DNA of 64,000 nt from Collinsella sp. BA40 (GTDB taxonomy: Bacteria; Actinomycetota; Coriobacteriia; Coriobacteriales; Coriobacteriaceae): positions 186,407 through 250,406 of the forward strand of contig NZ_VOWY01000010.1 in the NCBI RefSeq assembly GCF_008014645.1. The letters run 5' to 3'. The position numbers were made by a program, and so were the translations under genes. Below the pieces are notes generated by a model. It was not told where the DNA came from. It made no database searches and saw nothing but the letters and a program-made list of their open reading frames with translations. The first letter of the stretch is position 1, and each line of letters starts with the position of its first letter. This document shows, piece by piece, positions 8,304-17,591 of this stretch.

Positions 8304-9434
8304 CTAGCAGTCGATGACGACGAGGTCGTGCGTGGAACGCGTAAAGGGCTCGAAGCCATCGGCGGTGACCACGCCGTAGTCCTCGAGGCGCACGCCGCCG
8401 ACGCCCGGCAGGTACACGCCGGGTTCAACCGTCACGACGGAACCCGCAGCGAGGACGTTGCTCGTGCGGCCCAGGTTGGGCAGCTCGTGGATGTCGATGC
8501 CAACGCCGTGGCCCAGGCCGTGACCGTAGTAGGCGCCGTACCCGGCGTCACCGATGATCTTCTGCGAGAGCTTGTGGATCTCGTGACCATCGACGCCCGC
8601 GTGGATGGCGGCGGCGCATTCCTCGTGCGTACGGCGAACCAGATCGTAGAGCGCCCTCTGCTCGGCGGACGGCTCGCCCATGACCACGGTGCGCGTCATA
8701 TCGCTGCGGTAATCGCGGTAGCCCGCGCCGTAATCCATCAGGATGAAGTCGCCCTTTTCGACAACGCGGTCGCCGGGAATCGCGTGCGGGTTGGCCGTGT
8801 TGGGACCGGAGGCGACGATCGAGGAGAATGCAAGGGAATCGGCGCCGTTGTTGAACATGAAAGTCTCGAGCTCGGTGCGAATCTGCTTCTCGGTGAGGCC
8901 GGGGCGCAGGAAGGCGCACATATGCTCGAATGCGGCATCGGTGATGGACTGCGCATGGCGCATGAGCGACAGCTCCTCATCGTCCTTGACCGCGCGCATG
9001 CGCTGGATATCGCCATGCATGAGCGGCAACGCTGCGCAGATGGATACGTCCTCCAAGCTGCGCTCGATACCGCGGAAGAACGAAATCTGCATATCGTCCT
9101 CGACGGCGATGACGGAGCTCTTGGTCTCACGGGCTCGATCGGCGACCCAACGGGTCATCGCAACCTCGTCCATATCGAGCTGCCAAGCGTGTCCAGAGGG
9201 AAGGTTCTCCTCAAACGAGTTGAAGTATCGTGAATCAGTATGCAGGTAGCAGGAATCTTTGCTGATAAAGGCAACGTGCGGGAACTCGAACGTGTAATCG
9301 AACACGCCCATGGCGCCCGTCAGCCACCGCAGGTTGGCCTCGTCGCGCACGACGACCGCGTCGTATCCGCGCTCGTCCATCATCGCGCGCACGCGGGCGA
9401 TGCGACCAGCGGGTCCATTCAGGCATTCAGTCAT
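8304..9434 (-). CDS. pepQ: M24 family Xaa-Pro aminopeptidase/dipeptidase
   Basis: Cytosolic pita-bread metallopeptidase of 376 residues, probably cleaving Xaa-Pro peptide bonds. The N-terminal creatinase-like domain ([19 protein letters not shown]) is followed by the catalytic domain with all five metal ligands in context: [17 protein letters not shown] (two Asp), [14 protein letters not shown] (His), VEPGVYLPG (Glu) and GGVRLEDYG (Glu). It lies between aroB-like and efp, the common Gram-positive aroB-pepQ-efp order. Prolidase cannot be separated from aminopeptidase P by sequence alone. Confidence 0.93.
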   Translation of the reverse strand: MTECLNGPAGRIARVRAMMDERGYDAVVVRDEANLRWLTGAMGVFDYTFEFPHVAFISKDSCYLHTDSRYFNSFEENLPSGHAWQLDMDEVAMTRWVADRARETKSSVIAVEDDMQISFFRGIERSLEDVSICAALPLMHGDIQRMRAVKDDEELSLMRHAQSITDAAFEHMCAFLRPGLTEKQIRTELETFMFNNGADSLAFSSIVASGPNTANPHAIPGDRVVEKGDFILMDYGAGYRDYRSDMTRTVVMGEPSAEQRALYDLVRRTHEECAAAIHAGVDGHEIHKLSQKIIGDAGYGAYYGHGLGHGVGIDIHELPNLGRTSNVLAAGSVVTVEPGVYLPGVGGVRLEDYGVVTADGFEPFTRSTHDLVVIDC

Positions 9435-9496
9435 TACATCTATCCTTTCATCGAAACGACGGTAGGTAACAGCAACGGGGACACGGCGGCGCGCGC

Positions 9497-10603
9497 CTAA
9501 CGCGGCCCGTCCATGAGCTCGGCGCGAGATGCCAGGTACGCCCGGGCGTGGCGCTCGAGCACCTCATCGTCGACAACCGAGAAACGAATGGTTCCAGGAT
9601 GGCGGGGAAGCGAGAACATGAGACGATTCGATCGCTTGAAGCGCGTATCCTTGAGCGCCTCGATAAAACGACCGCAACCCAGGTCGAAGGGAACCTCGTC
9701 GATACCCGCCTCATCGAGCAAGTCGTCCAAAGTGAACACGTCGTCGACGTCGAAATCGGTCACATCATGGGCGAGACGAGCCTCGAAGCGCATACCTTCG
9801 GCAAGCAAGGCGTAGTCGGGCACGGCGTCGCCCAGGCAATGCTTGAGCGCACGCGCGGTGGTGCGCCCGAACTGTATCGCATTACGCGCCGAGGGATTTG
9901 CCGACGTGAGCACGCGAACACGGGCGGATTGCGCCATGCCGATAAGATCGTACAGCGGCACCTCCTCACCCGAAACGGCACCCGGGAGAATGGAATCCAT
10001 ACGCTCCCACTGACGACGGCTATCGATAAGGGCCGCCATGATGAGCTCGACGTATCCGGAACGCAGCTCGTCCTCGGAACAATCAGCCAGCAGGAACAGA
10101 TCGCATACGGCGAGCGAAGCGCGCGGCTCCACATGAACCATCTGGGAAGACGACGAGGTATCAAGCGGGGTCATCGTCGTAGCCGAGGTGACCATGGCAT
10201 CGAGCGTCGTGGGCAGCAACACATAGGTGGTTCCACCGCACCACGAACCCGCGCAATACGTCACCAGAGAGCATACTTCCACGCCGCCGAGGGCGACGAT
10301 GACATCGTCCGCCGTGATCGCGCTGCGATCCAGCGCCTCGAACAACTGCATCGCATACGCGAGCGTCGATACATGCTCCCCGGATGGAAAAGACAGGTCC
10401 TCGACGGTGAAGCCGGCGTCGATCAACGCACGGGACACCTCGAGCCCGTGCGCGCTGGCAAGCGAGGCATCCGTTACGATGACGGCGCGCTTCGGGGTCG
10501 CGACTACCGCGGAAACCATCCGGGACAACTCGGACAACGCGCCGAATCCCATGCGGAAATCGGTGCTCCTGGTTCCAAAATTGATCAACTGGCGACGAAT
10601 CAC
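9497..10603 (-). CDS. aroB: AroB (3-dehydroquinate synthase) homologue lacking most catalytic residues
   Basis: A 368-residue protein at the canonical aroK-aroB-pepQ position with the DHQ synthase framework: PSGE (73-76), VALGG (103-107), LPTTL (130-134), GYVELI (183-188) and NAIQFGRTTARALK (241-254). Against the family, GGGVVGD becomes GGVEVCS (Asp to Ser112), the DxSVGGK and GKN segments are gone, and the zinc His in FGH becomes Arg247, the next His Arg251, the His of HGEAV Asp263, and the Lys after AEVI Met189. Glu186 and Arg240 remain. The frame is intact with no premature stop. It overlaps aroK by 4 bp. I infer a pseudoenzyme or a repurposed protein; homology to AroB is clear, activity is doubtful. 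Confidence 0.8.
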   Translation of the reverse strand: MIRRQLINFGTRSTDFRMGFGALSELSRMVSAVVATPKRAVIVTDASLASAHGLEVSRALIDAGFTVEDLSFPSGEHVSTLAYAMQLFEALDRSAITADDVIVALGGVEVCSLVTYCAGSWCGGTTYVLLPTTLDAMVTSATTMTPLDTSSSSQMVHVEPRASLAVCDLFLLADCSEDELRSGYVELIMAALIDSRRQWERMDSILPGAVSGEEVPLYDLIGMAQSARVRVLTSANPSARNAIQFGRTTARALKHCLGDAVPDYALLAEGMRFEARLAHDVTDFDVDDVFTLDDLLDEAGIDEVPFDLGCGRFIEALKDTRFKRSNRLMFSLPRHPGTIRFSVVDDEVLERHARAYLASRAELMDGPR

Positions 10604-11133
10604 AGCAAACCACGCTCCAGCAATAACTCGGCTACGGCGTAAGAAACATCCAGGAAGCTCTTACCTCGAATATCAACGGTGAAATCGGCCGATTTTCGAT
10701 ACAGCGGACGGCGATGCTCGATCAGGCGAGCCGCATGCTCGGCAGAACGAAAATCGGGACGGGTATCGCTCCGCCTGATCTGGCGGAGGGAATCATCGAT
10801 ATCGCCATCAAGGTACACGCAATACCCCATCTCGTGCATAAGATCGATGTTGCGCGCGGTCTCAACGATTCCTCCGCCACAGCTCACCAACAGGCTGCGT
10901 TCGCTCCGCAGGCCCTCGAGAACACGCGTCTCCATGATGCGGAATTCGGGCTCGCCGTACGTTGCGAAAAGATCCGTAACGCTCATACCCTGCTGCCGTT
11001 CGACCATGCGATCGGTGTCAACGAACCGCCGATGGAACATCCCACCGAGGTTGCGGGCGAGCGTAGACTTTCCCGCGCCCAGAAATCCGATGAAGAAGAT
11101 GTGGTCGCACCCGCGCTTGTCGATACGTTCCAT
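10600..11133 (-). CDS. aroK: Shikimate kinase (stand-alone, second copy)
   Basis: ATP-dependent 3-phosphorylation of shikimate. The 177-residue protein starts at the ATG at 11133 (MERIDKRG); upstream in-frame codons run into yqeG. P-loop GFLGAGKST, DTD Asp, GEPEFR with the shikimate-binding Arg, CGGGIV and the HRRPLY lid arginines are all present, so it looks active. It is separate from the kinase domain fused to AroE at 1411-2661. It overlaps the aroB-like gene by 4 bp and starts 10 nt after the yqeG stop, so it belongs to the mltG-yqeG-aroK-aroB chain. Confidence 0.93.
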   Translation of the reverse strand: MERIDKRGCDHIFFIGFLGAGKSTLARNLGGMFHRRFVDTDRMVERQQGMSVTDLFATYGEPEFRIMETRVLEGLRSERSLLVSCGGGIVETARNIDLMHEMGYCVYLDGDIDDSLRQIRRSDTRPDFRSAEHAARLIEHRRPLYRKSADFTVDIRGKSFLDVSYAVAELLLERGLL

Positions 11134-11143
11134 AAGCACGCAC

Positions 11144-11644
11144 CTACTCTTCACACGGCAGGTCGCGCAGGGCGCGTCGCTCGAAGACGCGAAAAACCTG
11201 CGTGTACCACAAATCGACAGAGGTCTGCGGGCGGACGAGGATGCTATCGATCCCAGCGAGGTTCGCCGACCATACATCGGTATAGAGCTGGTCGCCGATC
11301 AGGACCGTGTCCCGAGGAGCTACGCCGAGCTTTTTGCAGGCCGAACGAAGTGCACATGGCAGCGGCTTGCAGGCGAACGCGATGAAGGAATCGATACCGA
11401 GCTCGGCAGCGGATTGCGCCACCTCGGCGCGGTGCCAGTTATTGGAGATCATGCACAACGCGAAACCATGGCCGCGAGCTGAATCGAGCCACGCCTTCAC
11501 GTCCTCTGGCGCACGGCTCGCATCACGTGGAACCAACGTGTTATCGCGATCGACAAGAAGAGCGCGCTTTCCCTGAGCCCAGAGTTCGGCAGGGTCCAGG
11601 AGCGGGACGGAAGCCACATATCGACAAGGAGAGAACAAGCGCAT
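11144..11644 (-). CDS. yqeG: YqeG family HAD IIIA-type phosphatase
   Basis: A 166-residue HAD-superfamily protein resembling YqeG/GEP4 phosphatases; in eukaryotes the GEP4 relative dephosphorylates phosphatidylglycerol phosphate, but the bacterial role is uncertain. Motif I is LLVDRDNTLVP (nucleophile and acid Asp, with Arg between them rather than the more common variant), motif II is MISNN, the Lys is in ACKPLP, and the acidic motif is VLIGDQLYTDVWSAN. Its ATG overlaps the mltG TAA by one base (TAATG), indicating termination-reinitiation coupling. Confidence 0.88.
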   Translation of the reverse strand: MRLFSPCRYVASVPLLDPAELWAQGKRALLVDRDNTLVPRDASRAPEDVKAWLDSARGHGFALCMISNNWHRAEVAQSAAELGIDSFIAFACKPLPCALRSACKKLGVAPRDTVLIGDQLYTDVWSANLAGIDSILVRPQTSVDLWYTQVFRVFERRALRDLPCEE

Positions 11645-12882
11645 TACAACGACGCCCCGTACTCGTCGCGATACTTCAGGAACTCGTCATAGTCGATCGT
11701 AAAGCGATGGGTGCCATCCATAGCAGCAGATGCAACATAGTAGAGGTAATCCGTGCTGGCCGGCTGAAGCGCCGCCTTGATCGACGAAATGCTCGGCGAG
11801 CAGATCGGACCCGGTGTGAGGCCGCGATTCTTGTAGACGTTATACGGAGAGTCGATCTCAAGATCGGCATACGTCACGCCCTGGCTTCCGCCTCCACGGG
11901 CGTACACGATGGCAGCATCGATCTGAAGCGGCATATCCGCTTTCAGTCGATTGTAGATAACGCTTGCAACCAGCGGACGCTCGCTCTCCACAGCAGTCTC
12001 GCGCTCGATGAGCGAAGCCAGGCAGATGATCTGCTGCGCATCCAACCCATGGGCGCCCTTCGATAGCTCGAGTCCAGCGGTTTCCTTCTTGAACTGGTCC
12101 AGCAAGGCGCGGATAACGGAATCGACGGAAGGCTGCGCGCCCAAAGAATAGGTCTTGGGATACAGGTAGCCCTCGAGCGAGTCGTCGTACGCACCCTCGA
12201 GGAAGGGGTAATCGTCGACATAGTTGGATGCCTTCGCCTGCGCGATGAATTCATCTGCGGGGATACCATAGGTCGCCTCGACGTTCACGGCGGTCTGGGC
12301 GACGGTGAGTCCTTCCTGGACAACAAGCTTGACCCCCGCGACATTGGGTCCTTCGACGAGTTGGCAGACGACGTCTTCGGGATCCTGCGCCGTCTTGAAC
12401 AGATAATCTCCGGGCTTGATGGCCATAGCGGCATCCAGACGCTCAACGGCTGCATAGTAATCCTTGGGATTATCGATCACGCGGGCTTCGGACAAGGCCG
12501 AGGCGATGGTGTCGCCCGACGCACCCTCGGGAATGGAAACCGAAACCTCGAGACCGGCTTCGATGGGCTCGCGCTGGTTGAACAGACGCGTGCCCAGGGC
12601 GGGGGCGATGAAAAACGCGATGACGGCAACCACGGCTACGACCGCGGCTACGACCGCCACGACCGCAAGAGGGGAACCCGAATGCGAGGAGCGGCGAGGA
12701 GTTCGAGATGCCGACCCCCGCGAATTACGGGAACCGGGGGCATAGCTCGAAGGACGAACGCGCGTAGCGCTACGCTGCGTTGCACGAGGCGCGGGCTTGG
12801 TGGCCTGGGGCTGCTTGAATCGAGTCCCTGCGGGACGTTGACCGCTGCGAGGTTCGCCGACGGGGCGCTTACCGCTATTCAC
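11644..12882 (-). CDS. mltG: Endolytic murein transglycosylase MltG (YceG)
   Basis: Membrane-anchored lytic transglycosylase that trims nascent peptidoglycan. A long basic, Ser/Arg/Pro-rich cytoplasmic segment precedes one membrane helix of Ala/Val (about residues 72-96), then a LysM-like region and the catalytic YceG domain with LEGYLYPKTY and LASLIERET, where Glu293 is the expected catalytic residue. I choose GTG at 12882 because GGAAAGG lies six nt upstream; the ATG at 12888 abuts that site directly and the ATG at 12939 lies deep in ruvX. The gene start overlaps the ruvX end by 8 bp. Confidence 0.92.
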   Translation of the reverse strand: MNSGKRPVGEPRSGQRPAGTRFKQPQATKPAPRATQRSATRVRPSSYAPGSRNSRGSASRTPRRSSHSGSPLAVVAVVAAVVAVVAVIAFFIAPALGTRLFNQREPIEAGLEVSVSIPEGASGDTIASALSEARVIDNPKDYYAAVERLDAAMAIKPGDYLFKTAQDPEDVVCQLVEGPNVAGVKLVVQEGLTVAQTAVNVEATYGIPADEFIAQAKASNYVDDYPFLEGAYDDSLEGYLYPKTYSLGAQPSVDSVIRALLDQFKKETAGLELSKGAHGLDAQQIICLASLIERETAVESERPLVASVIYNRLKADMPLQIDAAIVYARGGGSQGVTYADLEIDSPYNVYKNRGLTPGPICSPSISSIKAALQPASTDYLYYVASAAMDGTHRFTIDYDEFLKYRDEYGASL

Positions 12883-13303
12883 ACGCATCCTTTCCATTAT
12901 GGGTATCGAGCCACGCCTGCAAGAACAGCGAGGCTGCAACCATATCTATCTTGCCGCGCATCTGCTTCTCGGAGAGACCCTGCTCGCGCAGGATACGCTT
13001 CGCCTCGCGCGAGCTCAGACGCTCGTCGACGAATTCGAGGGGCAAACCCAGCGCGCGGGCAACGCCCTCCCCCACATGTTTTACGCGATCGGCCTGGGGG
13101 CCTTCCTCACCAGCCAGGGTGCGAGGAAGGCCACAAACGAGAACATCGGGCTCATGGTCCTCGATAAGCAGGCGAAAAGACCGTGCAAGGGATACGACCT
13201 CCTGAGCGGGCAGCACCTTGAGCGGCATGGCCATGGTGCCGCTGCGATCGGATACGGCGATACCGATACGCGTTTCACCTATATCGAGACCAAGAGCGAC
13301 CAT
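12875..13303 (-). CDS. ruvX: YqgF/RuvX Holliday-junction-resolvase-like protein
   Basis: RNase H-fold protein of 142 residues. Members act as a putative Holliday junction resolvase and in pre-16S rRNA 5' end processing in E. coli. Visible: ALGLDIGETRIGIAVSD with the first catalytic Asp, LVCGLPRTLAGEEG, and FVDERLSSREAKRIL with the second acidic pair, ending in KIDMVAASLFLQAWL with the last Asp. It lies 5 nt after alaS, the common alaS-ruvX-mltG order. Confidence 0.95.
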   Translation of the reverse strand: MVALGLDIGETRIGIAVSDRSGTMAMPLKVLPAQEVVSLARSFRLLIEDHEPDVLVCGLPRTLAGEEGPQADRVKHVGEGVARALGLPLEFVDERLSSREAKRILREQGLSEKQMRGKIDMVAASLFLQAWLDTHNGKDACE

Positions 13304-13308
13304 GTTTC

Positions 13309-15963
13309 CTACCCCAGAATCATCTGAGAGGCCGCAGCAAGGGCATCGGAGAGGCCGGCGGCGTTCTTACCGCCCGCCTGCGCCATGGTGGGACGGCCGC
13401 CGCCGCGACCGTCGACGATCGGCGCGATCTCCTTGATAACGTTGCCCGCATGGAAGCCGGCTGCAGCAGCCTCATCGGTGCCGGCGGCGAGCAGCGCGGG
13501 CGTACCCTTCTCGGTTACCGTGGCGATAACGCAGGCAACGGGACCGGCGACCTTCTGACGCACGGTATCCCAGACGTTACGCAGGTCGGCAGCCTCGAGA
13601 CCTGAAAGCTCGGCAAGAACGAGCTTGTAGGAGCCGGCATCCAGGGCGCCCTCGATAGCCGAACCGATCGCATCGGAGCTGCCACCGGTAAGGGCGGCCT
13701 TGAGCTTATGGTTTGCTTCGCGCAGATCGGACTGCAGGCCGGCGATGCGCGCAGGCAGCTCGTCGATACGGCACTTCAGAGCAGCCGATGCCTGCTCGGC
13801 GATGGCAGCGCGGCCCTCGAGCCACTCGATGGCTCCGGTGCTCGTCACGGCCTCGATGCGACGAATATTGGAGCCGGTGGAAGACTCGGAGACGATCTTG
13901 AACAGACCGAGCTCGGCCGTGTTGGCGGCATGGGTACCGCCGCACAGCTCACGGGAGAACGGCTGGTCCTCCTCGCCGACCGAAACGACGCGGACGACGT
14001 CGCCGTACTTCTCACCGAACAGCGCCACGGCGCCGGAGGCCTTGGCCTCATCGATGCCCATGATACGCGTGACCACGGGCTTAGCAGCAAGGATCTCGCG
14101 ATTGACGAGGCGTTCGACCGCCTTGATCTGCTCGGAGCTCAGCGCCTCGAAATGCGTGAAGTCGAAACGAAGGTAATCATGGGCAACCAGCGAACCCGCC
14201 TGGTTCACGTGGTCGCCGAGAACCTCCTTGAGCGCTGCGTCGAGCAGGTGCGTAGCGGTATGGTTGCGACGAACAAGCGCCCGCCAATCGAGGTCGTAGC
14301 CGGCGAAGACGACATCGCCCTCGGAAAGCGTGCCGGAGAGCTGGCCCTCATGCACGTACAGGCCGCCCTTGGATACGGTGCTCGTGACGATAAGCTGGGC
14401 TGCATCGCAATCGATGAGACCGCGGTCGCCGGTCTGGCCGCCCATCTCGGCGTAGAAGGGGGTGCGGTCGAGGACCACCTGCACACTGGAGCCGCCTTCG
14501 GCGCTCTTCACGCGCTCGCCGTCGACGACGATAGCCAGAACGTGCGCGTCGTCGATGCTCTCATGGTCGTATCCGACGAACTGGGTAGCCGGCAGCTCGT
14601 CGGAGAGCTCGGTCCATACGTCGTTGAAAGAACCCCAGGCGTCGCCCTTCGCGGCGGCGCGGGCGCGGGCCTTCTGCTGCGCCATCTCGGCATTGAAGCC
14701 GTCGATATCGACGGCATGACCGGCGCCCTCGGCGATCTCGACGGTAAGGTCGATGGGGAAACCGAAGGTGTCATGCAGCATGAAGGCAGCCGTGCCGGGA
14801 AGCTGATCGCCCTCGGCGAGCGCAGAGAGCTGCTCGTCGAGATACACGCGACCGTTGTTGAGCGTGGTGGAGAAGCGCTCCTCCTCGGCGTTCACGATGC
14901 CCTTCACAAGGTTGGCGTTCTCGATGAGGTTGGGGTAGGCCTCGCCCATGACGTCGTTGACGGCGTCGATGAAGCGACCGAGGAACGCGTCCTCGATGCC
15001 CAGCAGGCGGCCATGGAAGACGGCACGGCGAAGCAGGCGGCGCAGCACGTAGCCACGGCCCTCGTTACCGGGAAGCACGCCATCGGAAATAAGGAAGTTC
15101 ACCGAGCGGGCATGGTCGGCGATGATGCGCAGGGAACGGGAGGCGCCGGTGTAGTCGTTGTCGACATAGGTCTTGCCGGAGATGTCCACGCCGAGCTTGA
15201 TGAGGCTCTGCATGACGTCGCCGTCGAAGAACGAGCTCTTGTGCTGCATGATAGCGGCCATGCGCTCGAGGCCCATACCGGTATCGAGATTGCGATGGGG
15301 CAGCTCGGGCATGGAGCCGTCTTCCTGGCGGTCGAACTGCGTGAAGACGAGGTTCCAGAATTCAAGGAATCGATCGCAATCGCAGCCGGGAGCGCAATCG
15401 GGGCACCCGCAGCCGACCTCTTCGCCGAGGTCGAAGTAGATCTCGGAGCAGGGACCGCACGGGCCGGTGGGGCCGGCAGCCCAGAAGTTATCATCCTCGC
15501 CCAGGCGCGTGATGTGGTCCTCTTCAACGCCGAGCGAACGCCAGACGTCATGGGTCTCGTCGTCATCGGTGAAGACGGTGAAGTGCAGGCGCTCCTTGGG
15601 AAGCTTGAAGACCTCGGTAATGAGCTCGTAGGCCCAGGCGCACGCCTGCTCCTTGGTCACGCCGCCGAACGCGAAGTTGCCGAGCATCTCGAAGAAGGAG
15701 GCGTGGCGGCCGTCGGCGCCGATAATGTCGATATCGTTGGTGCGAACGCACTTCTGGCACGAACAGGCACCGATCTCCTTCATGGTCTTCTTGCCCTGAT
15801 AATACTCCTTGAACTGATTCATGCCGGCGTTGGCGAGGAGCAGCGAGGGATCATCGGGAACAAGGGACGAGGAGGGATACAGCTTGTTGCCGCGCTCCTC
15901 GAAGAACGAAAGGTACGCCGAACGGATCTCGGCGGTCGTCATAGTTGGGTAATCAGCGGTCAT
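13309..15963 (-). CDS. alaS: Alanyl-tRNA synthetase
   Basis: Class II synthetase charging tRNA-Ala, 884 residues. The N-terminal aminoacylation domain (YLSFFEERGNKLYPSSSLVP, LLANAGMNQFK) is followed by a Cys-rich insert (GCGCPDCAPGCDCDRF) usual in bacterial AlaRS. The editing domain carries the zinc-binding HTATH at the start and CGGTH at its end. The C-terminal part includes a DHHA1-like segment with a glycine-rich GGGRPTMAQAGGKN. The ATG at 15963 has GGGGAG eight nt upstream. It heads alaS-ruvX-mltG-yqeG-aroK-aroB. Confidence 0.98.
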   Translation of the reverse strand: MTADYPTMTTAEIRSAYLSFFEERGNKLYPSSSLVPDDPSLLLANAGMNQFKEYYQGKKTMKEIGACSCQKCVRTNDIDIIGADGRHASFFEMLGNFAFGGVTKEQACAWAYELITEVFKLPKERLHFTVFTDDDETHDVWRSLGVEEDHITRLGEDDNFWAAGPTGPCGPCSEIYFDLGEEVGCGCPDCAPGCDCDRFLEFWNLVFTQFDRQEDGSMPELPHRNLDTGMGLERMAAIMQHKSSFFDGDVMQSLIKLGVDISGKTYVDNDYTGASRSLRIIADHARSVNFLISDGVLPGNEGRGYVLRRLLRRAVFHGRLLGIEDAFLGRFIDAVNDVMGEAYPNLIENANLVKGIVNAEEERFSTTLNNGRVYLDEQLSALAEGDQLPGTAAFMLHDTFGFPIDLTVEIAEGAGHAVDIDGFNAEMAQQKARARAAAKGDAWGSFNDVWTELSDELPATQFVGYDHESIDDAHVLAIVVDGERVKSAEGGSSVQVVLDRTPFYAEMGGQTGDRGLIDCDAAQLIVTSTVSKGGLYVHEGQLSGTLSEGDVVFAGYDLDWRALVRRNHTATHLLDAALKEVLGDHVNQAGSLVAHDYLRFDFTHFEALSSEQIKAVERLVNREILAAKPVVTRIMGIDEAKASGAVALFGEKYGDVVRVVSVGEEDQPFSRELCGGTHAANTAELGLFKIVSESSTGSNIRRIEAVTSTGAIEWLEGRAAIAEQASAALKCRIDELPARIAGLQSDLREANHKLKAALTGGSSDAIGSAIEGALDAGSYKLVLAELSGLEAADLRNVWDTVRQKVAGPVACVIATVTEKGTPALLAAGTDEAAAAGFHAGNVIKEIAPIVDGRGGGRPTMAQAGGKNAAGLSDALAAASQMILG

Positions 15964-16007
15964 GGTGAAAACTCCCCTAGCGTGTATAGATAGCTCTAAC
16001 CCGATAA

Positions 16008-16013
16008 ATTATA
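16008..16013 (-). promoter_or_regulatory. Candidate -10 element upstream of alaS
   Basis: Minus-strand TATAAT about 45 nt before the alaS start, following a run without a good -35 hexamer. I found no T-box motif in this leader, so alaS seems to be driven by an ordinary promoter. Confidence 0.45.
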
Positions 16014-16112
16014 CCGAACTCCCCGAATCCCTTGGCATTGTTTTTGCTCCTGCACAGACTCCCGACCCCGCCCGCGCTATCGCGTGGCAGGCAGACGGCT
16101 CAGAATACAGCG

Positions 16113-16143
16113 ACGGCCGCTCGCCACATATGCGAACGGCCGC
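16113..16143 (-). terminator. Hairpin downstream of the AI-2E-type permease
   Basis: A 12-bp stem (left arm 16113-16124, right arm 16132-16143, two G-U pairs in the minus-strand RNA) with a 7-nt loop, 27 nt after the permease stop. Only a weak T-rich tail follows (TGTATTCT). It separates the permease transcript from alaS. Confidence 0.6.
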
Positions 16144-16169
16144 GAGTCGCTCCTGACCTGTGCGACGAA

Positions 16170-17576
16170 CTATTTTCCATCGTCTTCCCGTGCGTCCTCG
16201 GATGAATCCCCGTCGCCGCGGGCAAGGTCGGCGAACGGATTTTTGAACACGCCGGTGCTCCCCGGCTTGAGCGCGACGTTTTCGAGGAACTTCAGATCAT
16301 GCCAAGGATTATCGAGCTTGGGCTTAGGCGCCACATTCGCCTCGGGCATAACGTCGGTATCGATAATCTGCGACTCGGTTACAAACGTGTCGTCTCCCAG
16401 CGCATCGAACGCAGGGACGGGCGTGCCGTTGTGATCGAGATACGGCGTCCCCTTGAACAGGGCACCGTCGTAGGAAACGATCTGCTTGTTCGTCTTCGTC
16501 TCGTAATAGAAGATGAACAGGCTCTTCAAAACCGCGGCGATGGGCAGCGCGATCACCATGCCCATGGTGCCGCCCAGCGTGGACCCCATGATGAGCGCGG
16601 TCAACGAGAGCACCGGATGCACCTGCATGGTCGACTGGTTGATCTTGGGTGCTATGACGTTATCGGTCACATTTTGGGAAATCATGGCGACGACCATCGT
16701 CCAGATTGCCATCATGGGGCTATAGAACAAGGCGATGAGCGAGGCGGTGATGGCGGAGATGCTCGGACCGACGACCGGAATGATGTTGAGCACACCGGAG
16801 AGGATACCCATAGCTGCAGCATAGGGATGTCCGACGAGCGCGAAGCCGAGAAACGCCAGGAATCCCTGGATCACCGAATTGATGAGCGTAGACCGAAGGT
16901 AACCGCCAACGGAACTCGACACAACGGCGACCATCAGACGATAATCGAGCGCTCGGTTCTCGCCAAGGACCGAGCAGATCTCCTCGTTGATGCGGGGATA
17001 ATCGAGCACGAGCCAAAACGCGAAGACGAACGCGAGAAATACGATGAATACGGTAGATGCTATGTTGCTCACCATGGGGACGACGCCGTCGCGAAACGTC
17101 GATAGCAAACCGGAGAGGACCTGGTTGAACAGGTCGCCCAGGGACTTAAGCAGCGAGTCGAGCTGAACGGTATTGCTCAGATGCTCGAACACGGCGTATT
17201 TGCTCTCGAGTTCGACCAGCCACGATCCAAGCGCCGATAGCCACGAGGGCGCATCGCGAAGAATGGAAGCGACCTGAGCCATTGCGAACGGGATCGCGAA
17301 CCCGAATAAGACAAGCAGCGCTACGAGGACGAACAGGATGCCCGCGAGCGCGGCGAAGCCGCGAGGGAGCCCGCGACGCTCAAGCAGGTTGACGATCGGG
17401 CTGGCGACAAAGGCGGCGATGGCGCCGATGGACAGAAAGAGCAGGGTGCCCGATAGCACCCCGAGCAACTTCAAGACGGCGAAAAAGATGATGGCGGCAC
17501 CGATCACCGTCCATACGCTTACAAATGCAGCCTTTGCGGCACGTTCTCGGTCGTCCCTTGCAGTTGATGGGTTCAT
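16170..17576 (-). CDS. AI-2E family transporter (YdiK/PerM-like membrane protein)
   Basis: Integral membrane protein of 468 residues with about eight predicted helices: two near the N terminus, a hydrophilic loop (roughly 125-170), then the conserved membrane core with the YPRINEEI segment, GYLRSTLINSVIQGFLAFLG, a GVLNIIPVVGPSISA block and the QNVTDNVIAPKI motif. This is the AI-2E/PerM family; only some members export autoinducer-2, so the substrate is unknown. The last 100 residues are a hydrophilic, acidic cytoplasmic tail. It starts 15 nt after the sigma factor gene, so it may be read from the same transcript. Confidence 0.88.
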   Translation of the reverse strand: MNPSTARDDRERAAKAAFVSVWTVIGAAIIFFAVLKLLGVLSGTLLFLSIGAIAAFVASPIVNLLERRGLPRGFAALAGILFVLVALLVLFGFAIPFAMAQVASILRDAPSWLSALGSWLVELESKYAVFEHLSNTVQLDSLLKSLGDLFNQVLSGLLSTFRDGVVPMVSNIASTVFIVFLAFVFAFWLVLDYPRINEEICSVLGENRALDYRLMVAVVSSSVGGYLRSTLINSVIQGFLAFLGFALVGHPYAAAMGILSGVLNIIPVVGPSISAITASLIALFYSPMMAIWTMVVAMISQNVTDNVIAPKINQSTMQVHPVLSLTALIMGSTLGGTMGMVIALPIAAVLKSLFIFYYETKTNKQIVSYDGALFKGTPYLDHNGTPVPAFDALGDDTFVTESQIIDTDVMPEANVAPKPKLDNPWHDLKFLENVALKPGSTGVFKNPFADLARGDGDSSEDAREDDGK

Positions 17577-17591
17577 CGGGCTCCTTGTTAC

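Noticed and set aside
13708-15993. Open frame of 761 codons opposite alaS
   Set aside because: Shadow of alaS; composition without family features and no ribosome site.
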